Below are positions 30,847-39,130 of a stretch of 64,000 nucleotides of DNA, piece after piece. The number at the start of each line of letters is the position of its first letter. Positions within the stretch are counted from its first letter, which is position 1. A program made the translations under genes and the position numbers. The stretch spans positions 248,001 to 312,000 of the forward strand of contig NZ_FMHU01000001.1 in the NCBI RefSeq assembly GCF_900091415.1. The letters are read 5' to 3'. Under the pieces are notes generated by a model that saw nothing but the letters and a program-made list of their open reading frames with translations, had not been told where the DNA came from and made no database searches. The DNA comes from Micromonospora inyonensis. Its GTDB lineage: Bacteria; Actinomycetota; Actinomycetes; Mycobacteriales; Micromonosporaceae.

Positions 30847-31605
30847 TCAGTCGCGGGGGCCACCGGCGACGTAGACGACCTGACCGGAGACGAAGCCGGC
30901 CCCCTCACTGACCAGGAACGAGATGGTGTGCGCCACGTCCTCCGGCCGACCGACCCGGCGGACCGGGATCTCGGCGGTGGCGTGCTTCTGGAGGTCCTCG
31001 AAGTCCACCTTCATCCGGGCGGCCGTCGCCGCGGTCATGTCGGTGACGATGAAGCCGGGCGCGACCGCGTTGACCGTCACCCCGAACGGACCCAGTTCGA
31101 TCGCCAACGTCTTGGTGAAACCCTGGAGACCTGCCTTGGCGGCGGCGTAGTTCGCCTGCCCCCGGTTGCCCAGCGCCGAGGTGCTGGAGAGGTTGACGAT
31201 GCGCCCCCACTTCTGGTCGACCATGTGTTTCTGGGCGGCCTGGCTGAACAGGAACGCGCCGCGCAGGTGCACCCCCATGACCGTGTCCCAGTCGGCATCG
31301 GTCATCTTGAACAACAGGTTGTCGCGGAGCACCCCGGCGTTGTTGACCAGGACGGTCGGCGCGCCCAACTCGGCGGCGACCCGCTCCACCGCCGCCGCCA
31401 CCTGACTCCGGTCGGACACGTCCGCGCCGACGCCGAGTGCCCGGCCGCCGGCCGCGCCGATCGCCTCGACGGTCTCCTTCGTGGCGGACTCCTCGATGTC
31501 GACCACGGCGACCGCCAGGCCGTCGGCGGCCAACCGGCGGGCGGTGGCCGCGCCGATCCCCCGCGCGCCTCCCGTGACGATCGCGACCCGTTGCCCCTCG
31601 GCCAT
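30847..31605 (-). CDS. FabG-like short-chain dehydrogenase/reductase, 252 aa
   Basis: Classical SDR: cofactor loop VTGGARGIGAATA, DI at the end of strand 2, LVNNAGVL, catalytic Ser in VNLSSTSA, Tyr/Lys in YAAAKAGLQ and the PGFIVTDM tail. It resembles 3-oxoacyl-ACP reductases; substrate could be an acyl-thioester or a related beta-hydroxy compound. ATG at 31605 is set by GGGAGG about 6 bases upstream; an upstream in-frame GTG reads into non-coding sequence. No acyl carrier protein or synthase gene is near, so a housekeeping fatty-acid role is uncertain. Confidence 0.92.
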   Translation of the reverse strand: MAEGQRVAIVTGGARGIGAATARRLAADGLAVAVVDIEESATKETVEAIGAAGGRALGVGADVSDRSQVAAAVERVAAELGAPTVLVNNAGVLRDNLLFKMTDADWDTVMGVHLRGAFLFSQAAQKHMVDQKWGRIVNLSSTSALGNRGQANYAAAKAGLQGFTKTLAIELGPFGVTVNAVAPGFIVTDMTAATAARMKVDFEDLQKHATAEIPVRRVGRPEDVAHTISFLVSEGAGFVSGQVVYVAGGPRD

Positions 31606-31725
31606 ACCTACCTCCCAGTAACAAGGCGACCTCCGCACCCTACCCCTCGTGACCACACCACGCGGACCCCTGCGCGGGAAGCGCGGTGCGGTCGCGCGGG
31701 AGGGTGGCGACGCCGCTCGGGCTGA

Positions 31726-31780
31726 GGTGGTAGCAGGGGTCCCCTGCTACACAGAATGCGGTAACAAGGGGCCCCTGCAA
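31726..31780 (+). repeat. Twin-hairpin dispersed repeat, copy 3
   Basis: Contains the complete palindrome GTAGCAGGGGTCCCCTGCTA (plus C), then ACAGAATGCGGTAAC and a second arm AAGGGGCCCCTGC. Same orientation as copy 1; it lies between the SDR and GH13 genes, which share a strand. Confidence 0.88.
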
Positions 31781-31870
31781 CGCGGGAAGAGCAGGCGCGC
31801 GGACCGCGCGGGAGAGGCAGGCGCGCGGACCGACGGGAAGAGCAGGCGCACGGACCGCGCGGGAAGCAGG
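31781..31870. repeat. 26-base intergenic minisatellite
   Basis: Units beginning CGCGGGAAGAGCAGGCGCGC repeat at 31781, 31807 and 31833 (25-26 bases each), with a partial fourth at 31858. It directly abuts repeat copy 3 and ends 22 bases before the GH13 stop codon. No coding frame is evident. Confidence 0.85.
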
Positions 31871-31891
31871 ATCCGCAGCGGCGGTACGGGG

Positions 31892-33544
31892 TCAGGAGGA
31901 CCAGGCGCGACGCAGCCGGATCCAGCGGTAGCCGTAGCCGGCGATCCGCAGCGCGTCGAGCTTGCCGGTCCCCCCGTAGTCCCGGTCGGTGAGCACGTCG
32001 ACCGGGAGGTCGGCCTCGGGTTCCAGCATGCTGAGGTCCACCGTCGCGTCCCGCGTACCCAGGTTGTGCAGGAAGAGCATGGTGCCGGTCACGCCGTCGG
32101 CCCGGTGGGCGAGCACGCCGGGCGGCATCGGCACGTCGATGTGGGTGGTGGAACCGGAGCCGGTCTCGGGGGCCTCACGCAGCGTCCGGATCATGCGCTC
32201 GAACCAGGCCAGCAGCGAGTTGCGGTCCCGGCGCTGCTCGGTGACGTTGACCTTCTCGTAGCCGAACTCCCCCTTGTCGATCACCGGGCGGACCAGCTTC
32301 TCCGGGTCCGCCGTGGAGAAGCCGGCGTTCGGCTGGTACGACCACTGCATCGGGGTACGGATCGCCTGCCGGCCGGGCAGGGAGAGGTCCTCGCCCATCC
32401 CGATCTCCTCGCCGTAGCGGAGCACCGGCGTGCCGCGCAGGGAGAACTGGAGGGCGTACGCCAGCTCGATGCGGCGACGGTCGTTGCCGAGCATCGGGGC
32501 GAAGCGGCGGCGGATGCCCCGGTCGTAGATGCGCATCTCCTTGTCCGGGCCGAACTGCGCGTACACCTGCTCACGCTGCTCGGCGGTGAGCCGGGAGAGG
32601 TCGATCTCGTCGTGGTTGCGCAGGAAGGTGGCCCACTGCGCGCCGTGCGGCAGGGCCGGGGTGTCCCGCAGCGCGTCGATCACCGGTTCCGGGTCCTGGC
32701 GGGCCAGGGCGAGCATCAGCCGCCCGTTGAGCATGAAGTCGAAGAGCATGTGCACCCGGTTGGCCGAGCCTGCACCGTCCCCGAAGAACTGCGGCAGCTC
32801 GTCCGGCTCCACGTTGGCCTCGGCGAGCAGGACCGCGTCGCCCCGCCGCCACTGCACGTGCTGGCGCAACTCCGTGAGGAACTCGAAGTCCTTCGGCGAG
32901 TTGGCGTTCCCCGGTTCGGTCAGCTCGATGATGAACGGCACGGCGTCCATCCGGAACCCGGAGACACCGAGTTGGAGCCAGAACGACATGATCTTCTTGA
33001 CCTCGTTCCGGACCTCCGGGTTGGCCATGTTGAGATCCGGTTGGTACTTGTAGAACCGGTGGTAGAACCAGGCCTTCGCGGTCCGGTCGTAGGACCAGGT
33101 CTCGTGCTGTTCGCCCGGGAAGACCATGCCCTGGAAGCGGTCCGCCGGCTCCTGCTCGGACCAGACGTACCAGTCCCGGTACGGCGAGTCCGGCGACGAC
33201 CGGGCCGACTGGAACCAGGGGTGCTCGTCCGAGGTGTGGTTCACCACCAGGTCGATGATCACCCGGATGCCCCGGTTCGCCGCCTGGTGCAGCAGTTCGG
33301 CGAAGTCGCCCAGGGTGCCGAAGCGCGGATCGACGTTGTAGAAGTCGGTGACGTCGTAGCCGTCGTCCTTGTTCGGCGACGGGTGGATCGGGTGCAGCCA
33401 GAGGCAGGTCACCCCCAGCCGGGCCAGGTAGTCGAGCCGACCGATGAGGCCCCGGATGTCACCGACCCCGTCGCCGTCGGAGTCCGCGTACGTGTCGATG
33501 TCGAGGCAGTAGACGACGGCCTCGGAGTACCACCTGTCACCCAT
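31892..33544 (-). CDS. GH13-family trehalose-synthase/alpha-glucosidase-like enzyme, 550 aa
   Basis: (beta/alpha)8 alpha-glucan-active enzyme. Region I is IDLVVNHTSDEHPWF; the nucleophile Asp is in FRMDAVPF (about residue 199), the acid/base Glu in VLLAEANVEP (about 240) and the transition-state Asp in FLRNHDEIDL (about 312). N-terminus YSEAVVYCLDIDTYADSDGD and the C-terminal beta domain are complete. The HPWFQSAR and WYVWS motifs resemble trehalose synthase (maltose-trehalose isomerase) and oligo-1,6-glucosidase relatives, but no maltokinase or glgE lies nearby. ATG at 33544 has GGGAGAAGG 9 bases upstream. Confidence 0.88.
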   Translation of the reverse strand: MGDRWYSEAVVYCLDIDTYADSDGDGVGDIRGLIGRLDYLARLGVTCLWLHPIHPSPNKDDGYDVTDFYNVDPRFGTLGDFAELLHQAANRGIRVIIDLVVNHTSDEHPWFQSARSSPDSPYRDWYVWSEQEPADRFQGMVFPGEQHETWSYDRTAKAWFYHRFYKYQPDLNMANPEVRNEVKKIMSFWLQLGVSGFRMDAVPFIIELTEPGNANSPKDFEFLTELRQHVQWRRGDAVLLAEANVEPDELPQFFGDGAGSANRVHMLFDFMLNGRLMLALARQDPEPVIDALRDTPALPHGAQWATFLRNHDEIDLSRLTAEQREQVYAQFGPDKEMRIYDRGIRRRFAPMLGNDRRRIELAYALQFSLRGTPVLRYGEEIGMGEDLSLPGRQAIRTPMQWSYQPNAGFSTADPEKLVRPVIDKGEFGYEKVNVTEQRRDRNSLLAWFERMIRTLREAPETGSGSTTHIDVPMPPGVLAHRADGVTGTMLFLHNLGTRDATVDLSMLEPEADLPVDVLTDRDYGGTGKLDALRIAGYGYRWIRLRRAWSS

Positions 33545-33605
33545 GCCGTCGTACCTTCTCCCGTCGACCACCACGGCAAACACGAGCACACCTCGGCCGG
33601 GCGGG

Positions 33606-33611
33606 TAGCCT
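33606..33611 (+). promoter_or_regulatory. -10 box (TAGCCT) for leaderless DUF1349 mRNA
   Basis: TAGCCT matches TANNNT and ends 7 bases before the GTG at 33619; no ribosome site is present. Confidence 0.5.
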
Positions 33612-33618
33612 GGCGGGC

Positions 33619-34221
33619 GTGGAGCGTGAGGACGGGCCGCAGCCGGTGGACTGGGCCGAGGGAAGCTGGCTGCGCCCGCCGGTACGGGTCGAGGCGGCCC
33701 CGGACGGTGGACTCCTCGTCGAACCCGCCGCCGGCAGCGACCTGTGGCGGCACACCAGCTACGGATTCGTGCACGACGACGCCCCGGCCCTGCTCGCGCC
33801 GTTCCCCACCGGCAGCGCGGTCGAGGTGAGCTTCCGGCTCGACTACACCGAGCAGTTCGACCAGGCCGGCGTGCTGGTCCGGGTGGACGAGGAGCACTGG
33901 ACCAAGGCCGGCGTCGAGGTCTCCGACGGGCATCCTCAGCTCGGCGCGGTGGTCACCCGGGGCGTCTCGGACTGGTCGGTCGCACCGGTGCCGGAGTGGG
34001 TCGGCCGGGAGGTGACGGTGCGGGCGAGTCGGGCCGGCGACGCGCTGACCGTCCGCGCCCGGGTGGCCGGGCAGCCGTGGCGGCTGGTCCGCCTGGCCCC
34101 GCTGGCTCCGACGGCGGCGGCCACCGCCGGCCCGTTCTGCTGTTCACCGACGCGGGGCGGGCTCACCGTACGCTTCACCGGCTGGCGTCGCGGCCCGGCC
34201 GACGCCGCCCTGCACGACTGA
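33619..34221 (+). CDS. DUF1349-family protein, 200 aa
   Basis: DUF1349 is a concanavalin-like beta-sandwich of unknown enzymatic role. Visible marks are SDLWRHTSYGFVHDDAPALL, VSFRLDYTEQFDQAGVLVRV and EEHWTKAGVEVSDGHPQLGA. No signal peptide, so cytosolic. Starts with GTG 7 bases after TAGCCT. It is divergent from the GH13 gene across 74 bases, which may reflect shared carbohydrate context; fold similarity to glycan-binding proteins fits this but is inference. Confidence 0.88.
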   Translation: MEREDGPQPVDWAEGSWLRPPVRVEAAPDGGLLVEPAAGSDLWRHTSYGFVHDDAPALLAPFPTGSAVEVSFRLDYTEQFDQAGVLVRVDEEHWTKAGVEVSDGHPQLGAVVTRGVSDWSVAPVPEWVGREVTVRASRAGDALTVRARVAGQPWRLVRLAPLAPTAAATAGPFCCSPTRGGLTVRFTGWRRGPADAALHD

Positions 34222-34367
34222 GCCGACGGCCGCTGCGGACGGTCCCACCGCCCCGTGGTGCCGGCTGCTGGTCCGGGGCTGCCGGTGGCGGGCGACACGA
34301 ACAGGTGTGGCCGGCGCCCTACCGGGTAGGACCATCGGATCGATGGACTCCCGGCGGAAGGATACCC

Positions 34368-35039
34368 ATGGCACTCGCCGACAACGTCGACCCGGCTCAA
34401 CTCGGCGGGCTGACCGGCTGGGTGGCCGGCGTCATCGAGGCGATGGGCGCACCCGGGGTGGCCCTGCTCGTCGCCCTGGAGAGCATCATCCCGCCGATTC
34501 CCAGCGAGATCGTCCTGGCGCTGGCCGGCTACCTGGCCGGCGAGGGCCGGTTCAACGTGGTGGTGGTCTGGCTGGCCGCCACCGTCGGTTCCCTGGTCGG
34601 CGCGCTCGTCCTCTACTGGGTCGGCGCGGTGCTGGGCGAGGACCGGCTCAAGCGCTGGCTGGACCGGCTCCCCCTGGTGGACCGCGACGACCTGGAACGC
34701 GCCGACCGCTGGTTCGAGCGGCACGGCCGCTGGGCGGTGCTGTTCGGCCGGATGGCACCGGTGGTGCGCAGCCTGGTGTCGATCCCGGCCGGCGCGAACC
34801 GGATGCCGCTGATGGAGTTCAGCCTGCTGACCACGCTGGGCAGCGGGATCTGGAACGCGATCTTCGTCGGGCTCGGGTACGCCCTCGGTTCGCGCTGGCA
34901 GCAGATCGACAAGTACAGCTCCTGGTTCGACTACGGCATCCTCGCCGTCTTCGCCTTCCTGATCGCCAGCTGGGCGGTGAAGAAGGCGCGTCGCCGCCGG
35001 GCGCGGCGCGACCGGCAGTCGGTGACCGCCGGCCGCTGA
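34368..35039 (+). CDS. DedA-family (VTT-domain) membrane protein, 223 aa
   Basis: DedA proteins are undecaprenyl-phosphate or phospholipid translocases or flippase-like proteins. Characteristic marks: LESIIPPIPSEIVLALAGYL, GALVLYWVGAVLGED, and the FGRMAPVVRSLVSIPAGANR arginine loop. Helices flank these and the C-terminus is strongly basic. ATG at 34368 has GGAAGGA 6 bases upstream. The preceding 146 bases hold no gene. Confidence 0.93.
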   Translation: MALADNVDPAQLGGLTGWVAGVIEAMGAPGVALLVALESIIPPIPSEIVLALAGYLAGEGRFNVVVVWLAATVGSLVGALVLYWVGAVLGEDRLKRWLDRLPLVDRDDLERADRWFERHGRWAVLFGRMAPVVRSLVSIPAGANRMPLMEFSLLTTLGSGIWNAIFVGLGYALGSRWQQIDKYSSWFDYGILAVFAFLIASWAVKKARRRRARRDRQSVTAGR

Positions 35040-35058
35040 CCGCGCCCGCGACGTCGGC

Positions 35059-36449
35059 TCAGGGCAGCGTCGCCAGGTGCGGCTTCACCGTACGGGCGAA
35101 GCCGTTGCCGTTGCTGACGTCCCAGTTGATCGACCACGTCATCGCGCCGCGCAGGCCCGGGTAGGTGCGCGGCGGCCGGAAGCTGCCGCAGTTGGTGCCC
35201 TTCGCCCGGCAGTCCATCGCGGCGTTGACCACACTGGGCGGGACGCTCCCGCCGCCGGCCGCGCCCGGACCGGCGGGCAGCCCGAGCGCCACCTGGTCGG
35301 GGCGGAGCCCGGCCTCCAACTGGATGCAGGCGAGCGCGACGATGAAGTTCACCGTGCCCTGCGGGTACGCGGCGTTCTGGTCGCAGCCGAGCATCGCCCC
35401 GGAGTTGTAGTACTGGGTGTGCACGACGGTGAGGATGTCCCGGATGTCCAGGGCGAGCTTGAAGTAGCTGCCCGCCGGGGACTGCATGTCGATGGTCTGC
35501 GGGGCCATGGTGATGATCAGGTTCGCGCCGACCTTCGCCCGCAGCGAGCGCAGCGCCTGCCCCATGTAGGTCGGGTTCAGGCCGTTCTCCAGGTCGATGT
35601 CGACCCCGTCGAAGCCGTACCGCCCGATGAGCGCGTGCACGCTGTCGGCGAAGGCGCTGGCGCTGGCCGCGTCGTTGACCGCCACCCGGCCGGTCTCGCC
35701 GCCGACCGAGATGATCACCTTCTTGCCCCGCGAGCGGAGGGTCTGCACGTCCGCCCGGAAGTCGGCGTCGGTGTATCCGCCAAGGGCCGCCGACAGGCCC
35801 GGATCAACGGCGAAGGTGACCGCGCCGGGGGTGGCCGTCGCCTCGGCGAAGGCGACCGCGACCACGTCGTACTCGCTCGGCACGTCGCGCAGCGGCAGCT
35901 CGACGGCCGGGTTGTCGAAGTTGTGCCAGTAGCCGGTGAGCACGTGCTTGGCCAGGCCGGAGGTGGGTGGCGGGGTCGTCGGGGGCGGGGTGGTGGGCGG
36001 CGGGGTCGTCGGCGGCGGTGTGGTGGTGGTGGGCGGCGGTGTGGTCGGGGTGGTGCCGCCGCAGGGCGCGCCGTTGAGGGTGCAGTTGCCCGGTGCGCCG
36101 GAACCGGTGGCGACGAAGCCGAAGGACACCGACGCGCCCGGGGCGATACTGCCGTTCCAGGAGCGGTTGGTGAAGGTGTACCGCTGGCCGGATGAGGTGA
36201 GCAGGGCGTCCCAGTAGGTGCCGACGCTGGTGCCGGTCGGCAGGTCGAAGGTGAGGCTCCAGCCGTTGACGGTGCTGCCGCCACCGTTGGTGATGGTGTA
36301 CTTCCCCTCCCAGCCGGTGCCCCCGTCGGCGGTCTTCGCGAAGGTCGCGCTGGCTCCGGCGGCGAACGCGGGCATCGCCACCCAGGCCGCGCCGAGGGTC
36401 GCCACCGTGCGGCGACCAGGGAGAGGACAAGAAATCGGGAACGCTTCAT
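35059..36449 (-). CDS. Secreted GH18 chitinase with CBM2, frameshifted in the signal peptide
   Basis: Mature protein order: CBM2 (ATFAKTADGGTGWEGKYTIT, VNGWSLTFDLPTG), a Thr/Pro linker, then a GH18 barrel with the catalytic DxxDxDxE in GFDGVDIDLENG, FADSVHALIGRYG and AMTWSINWD. It should hydrolyse chitin outside the cell. The natural start is ATG at 36449 (GGAGGG upstream), giving MKRSRFLVLSLVAA, but the frame then breaks near 36406-36413: one C added to GCCGCACG would join it to TVATLGAAWVAMPAFAAG and make a perfect signal peptide. As written, only a GTG at 36405 opens the main frame, without the basic start of the signal. Either a one-base loss in the strain or a sequencing error. Confidence 0.85.
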
Positions 36450-36495
36450 ACGACCCTCCAGGCCCGAGCGGGCATCCATGGATGTCAACAGGTCG

Positions 36496-36517
36496 GTTAA
36501 TTATGAAGAAAGTTAAC
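36496..36517. promoter_or_regulatory. AT-rich imperfect palindrome upstream of the chitinase gene
   Basis: GTTAATTATGAAGAAAGTTA plus AC is framed by GTTAA and TTAAC in a region otherwise very GC-rich, about 50 bases upstream of the chitinase ATG and overlapping the 3' end of the YidC-like gene. It resembles T-rich operators of ROK-type sugar regulators; that identification is tentative. Confidence 0.45.
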
Positions 36518-37349
36518 TGTTTATGTCCAGGGTGGGGGGCGAGGTCGGTCGGCCACGACGCAGCACGGTGTGCTCCAGTGCGGTGAAGGCGGTGGTGGTG
36601 ACCAGGTAGAGCACGCCCGCCAGCGGCACCACCAGCGCGACCGGCAGCGTCGCGTACGGCAGCAGCGGCAGGATCCGACCGACGGTCGCTCCCACGTCAC
36701 CGGCCACTCCACCGACCGCCGCCGGCCCGCCCGACGGGAGCGGCCCGCCGGACGACGCCGATCCGCCGGACGACGCCGATCCGCCGGACGACGCCGATCC
36801 GCCGGACGACGCCGGTGCGGTGGCCATGGTCCGTCGCATCCGGCGCGACGCCAGCCAGGCCAGGGCCAGCAGCGCCGCCAGGAGTACGCCCCAGACCGGT
36901 CCCGCTGCTCCGGCAAGGCCGTCGCCCAGCTCGTGCCCCAGCGGCACCCCGGCCAGCCGCCCGGTCAGCGGCGACTGGTCGCCGGCGGTGAAGAGGCGGT
37001 ACATGACCAGGAAGAACGGTGCCTGGAGCAGGGCCGGCAGGCAGCCCGCCAGCGGGCTCGCCCCGGCGGAGCGGTACAGGTCGAGCAGTTCCCGCTGCAA
37101 CCTGGCCGGGTCGTCGGCGTACCGGCGACTCAGCTCGCCGACCTGTGGGGCGAGAGCGGCACGACGGCGCTCCCCACGGACCTGGGCGACGGTGAGCGGT
37201 GCGATCAACAGCCGGACCGCGACGGTGAACCCGACGATGGCGACGGCGGTGGCCGCCCCGCCGGACAGTGGCGCGAGCACGGTGGCGAGCGCGGAGACGG
37301 CGTGGGACGCGACGCCGACAGCGGCGTCGAGTGGCGCGAAGGCGAGCAT
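36513..37349 (-). CDS. YidC/Oxa1-family membrane insertase paralogue, 278 aa
   Basis: Helps insert proteins into the plasma membrane. Family marks: TVAVRLLIAPLTVAQVRGER with the conserved Arg in the membrane groove, ELLDLYRSAGASPLAGCLPALLQAPFFLVMYRLF, and later helices WGVLLAALLALAWL, LPLLPYATLPVALVVPLAGVLY. It lacks the long basic tail of housekeeping YidC. A Ser/Gly/Ala loop made of 18-base repeats follows the third helix. DUF6412 is encoded upstream on the same strand, an arrangement known in actinomycetes. The housekeeping yidC normally lies by rnpA near the replication origin, so this is probably a second copy. Confidence 0.85.
   Translation of the reverse strand: MLAFAPLDAAVGVASHAVSALATVLAPLSGGAATAVAIVGFTVAVRLLIAPLTVAQVRGERRRAALAPQVGELSRRYADDPARLQRELLDLYRSAGASPLAGCLPALLQAPFFLVMYRLFTAGDQSPLTGRLAGVPLGHELGDGLAGAAGPVWGVLLAALLALAWLASRRMRRTMATAPASSGGSASSGGSASSGGSASSGGPLPSGGPAAVGGVAGDVGATVGRILPLLPYATLPVALVVPLAGVLYLVTTTAFTALEHTVLRRGRPTSPPTLDINS
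36751..36814 (-). repeat. 18-base in-frame tandem repeats in the YidC-like gene
   Basis: Three identical GACGACGCCGATCCGCCG units plus a partial fourth encode repeating ASSGGS in a cytosolic loop. Confidence 0.88.
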
Positions 37350-37514
37350 GGACGTACCCCTCGGTGCGATTCCGGTCGGATGTCCTCGACGGACGGGTGA
37401 CGGGCGGAATCGACCGCGTGCGCGGAGCCGACGGTGCGGACCGGCGGACCCGCAGGTGCGGGCCGATCGGTCGACGGACGGCGGGTGGAGGTGCCGGCGG
37501 GACCCGGCGACGCG

Positions 37515-37814
37515 TCACGCGGTCGCGGGGCGTCCCCCCGGCGCGCGGGGGCGGGGTCGGCCCGGCGCGTCCGGGTCGAGCTGCCGGGGCACCCGACGGC
37601 GGCGGGCCCGTTCACGCAGGGACCGGGCCCGGCGGACGGCCTGCGGCCCGGCCGCGCCGACCACCGTGACCAGGACGGCCACCGTCGTGGCGAGCAGCAG
37701 CGCGACGCCGACCGCCGCACCGGCGAGCAGCTCGACCGGGCGGTCGGCGAGCACCACGACCTGGCCGAGCGCGGACGCCCAGACCCAGATCGCCAACGAC
37801 AGCGGAGCCGGCAC
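37515..37814 (-). CDS. DUF6412-like small membrane protein, 99 aa
   Basis: Two helices (LSLAIWVWASALGQVVVLAD and AGAAVGVALLLATTVAVLVTVV) followed by a strongly basic, arginine-rich tail. Size, layout and position upstream of a YidC-like gene match DUF6412 proteins. GTG start at 37814. A 165-base gap without genes separates it from the yidC-like start. Confidence 0.7.
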   Translation of the reverse strand: MPAPLSLAIWVWASALGQVVVLADRPVELLAGAAVGVALLLATTVAVLVTVVGAAGPQAVRRARSLRERARRRRVPRQLDPDAPGRPRPRAPGGRPATA

Positions 37815-37956
37815 GTGCCCAGCCTAGGACCCGCTGTCACGTTCCCGACCTCGGCGAACCGGACCCGACACGCCGGGACAACGTTTTCCCGCCGCGTACG
37901 GCTGGGTAGCCCTGAGAGCCCAGCACCCGCGGGCGACGCGGGCCGGAAAGAAGGTG

Positions 37957-39126
37957 GTGAAGGCCGTGACCGGCCAGGTGGCGAAGCAGGACGTGACGAG
38001 CACGCCGGACGGACCCGATCTCCTCACCGTCGGCGTCGAGGAGGAGTTCCTTCTCGTCGACCCGCACACCGGCGTGGCCGTGCCCGCCGTCGACCTGGTG
38101 ATGGAGCAGGTGCCCCCCGAGCTGGGCGGCCAGGTCGAGCGGGAGTTCCAGACCAGTCAGATCGAGATCGGCAGCCCACCCGGGCTGGACCTCGGGGCGA
38201 TCCGGCACTCCCTCGGATTGCTGCGCGCCGGGCTCGCCGACGCCGCCGAGCGGGCCGGCGTCCGACTGCTCGCCATCGGCACCGGCCCGGTCGAGGGGCC
38301 GGTGCCGCCGGTGGTGGACAAGCCGCGTTTCGACCGGATGGTCGAGCGGTTCCGACTGCTCGCACCCGGTCCGGGCAACAACGGCGTGCACGTGCACGTC
38401 GGAATCCCCGACCCGGACACCGGTGTGCGGGTGCTCAACCACGTCCGGCCCTGGCTGCCGGTCCTGCACGCGCTCACCACCAACTCTCCCTTCTCCGCCG
38501 GGGAGGACACCGGGTACGCGAGCTGGCGCTCGGTCGAGTGGGAACACTGGCCGTCGGTGGCCCCGACCCCCTGGCTCGACTCGCACGCGCACTACCAGCG
38601 GCTGATCCGGCAGCTCATCGACAGCGGCGTGATGCTGGACGAGGGGATGCTCTACTGGTACGCCCGGCTGTCCGCGAAGTACCCGACCGTGGAGATCCGC
38701 ATCGGCGACGTCTGCCCGTCGCTGGACGACACGATCCTGGTGGCCGCGCTGGTCCGCGCCCTGGTCGGCACCGCGCTGGCCGACATCGCCGCCGACCGTC
38801 CGGCGCCCCGGGTCGACCACCACCTGCTGGTCGCGGCGCACTGGCGGGCCGCCCACGACGGACTGACCGGCAAAGCGGTCGACCCGCACACCGGCGAGGT
38901 GGGGCCGGCGTGGGACCTGCTGGACCGCCTGGTCGAGCGGGTCCGTCCCGAACTGGTCCGGCACGGCGACGCCGACCGGGTCGACGACCTGCTCGCCGGG
39001 GTACGCCGGCACGGCACCGGAGCCGAGCGGCAGCGCGCGGTGTACGCCCGTACCGGTCGCCTCGTCGACGTGGTGGAGGACGTGGCGCGACAGACGCGCG
39101 GGGGTTCGCCGACGGTGACAGACTGA
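37957..39126 (+). CDS. ybdK: Carboxylate-amine ligase / glutamate-cysteine-ligase-type (GCS2, YbdK), 389 aa
   Basis: ATP-grasp-unrelated GCS2 fold that joins an amine to a glutamate-type carboxylate. Marks: TVGVEEEFLLVDPHTG, EREFQTSQIEIGSPPG, GNNGVHVHVGIPDPD and KYPTVEIRIGDVCPSL. In E. coli YbdK has weak glutamate-cysteine ligase activity; related actinobacterial proteins act in mycothiol- or ergothioneine-linked chemistry, but no egt genes adjoin. GTG at 37957 is preferred (GGAAAG 6 bases upstream); GTGs at 37954 and 37966 are alternatives. A thiol-reductase-like flavoprotein follows 4 bases downstream, hinting at thiol metabolism. Confidence 0.9.
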   Translation: MKAVTGQVAKQDVTSTPDGPDLLTVGVEEEFLLVDPHTGVAVPAVDLVMEQVPPELGGQVEREFQTSQIEIGSPPGLDLGAIRHSLGLLRAGLADAAERAGVRLLAIGTGPVEGPVPPVVDKPRFDRMVERFRLLAPGPGNNGVHVHVGIPDPDTGVRVLNHVRPWLPVLHALTTNSPFSAGEDTGYASWRSVEWEHWPSVAPTPWLDSHAHYQRLIRQLIDSGVMLDEGMLYWYARLSAKYPTVEIRIGDVCPSLDDTILVAALVRALVGTALADIAADRPAPRVDHHLLVAAHWRAAHDGLTGKAVDPHTGEVGPAWDLLDRLVERVRPELVRHGDADRVDDLLAGVRRHGTGAERQRAVYARTGRLVDVVEDVARQTRGGSPTVTD

Positions 39127-39130
39127 TCCG

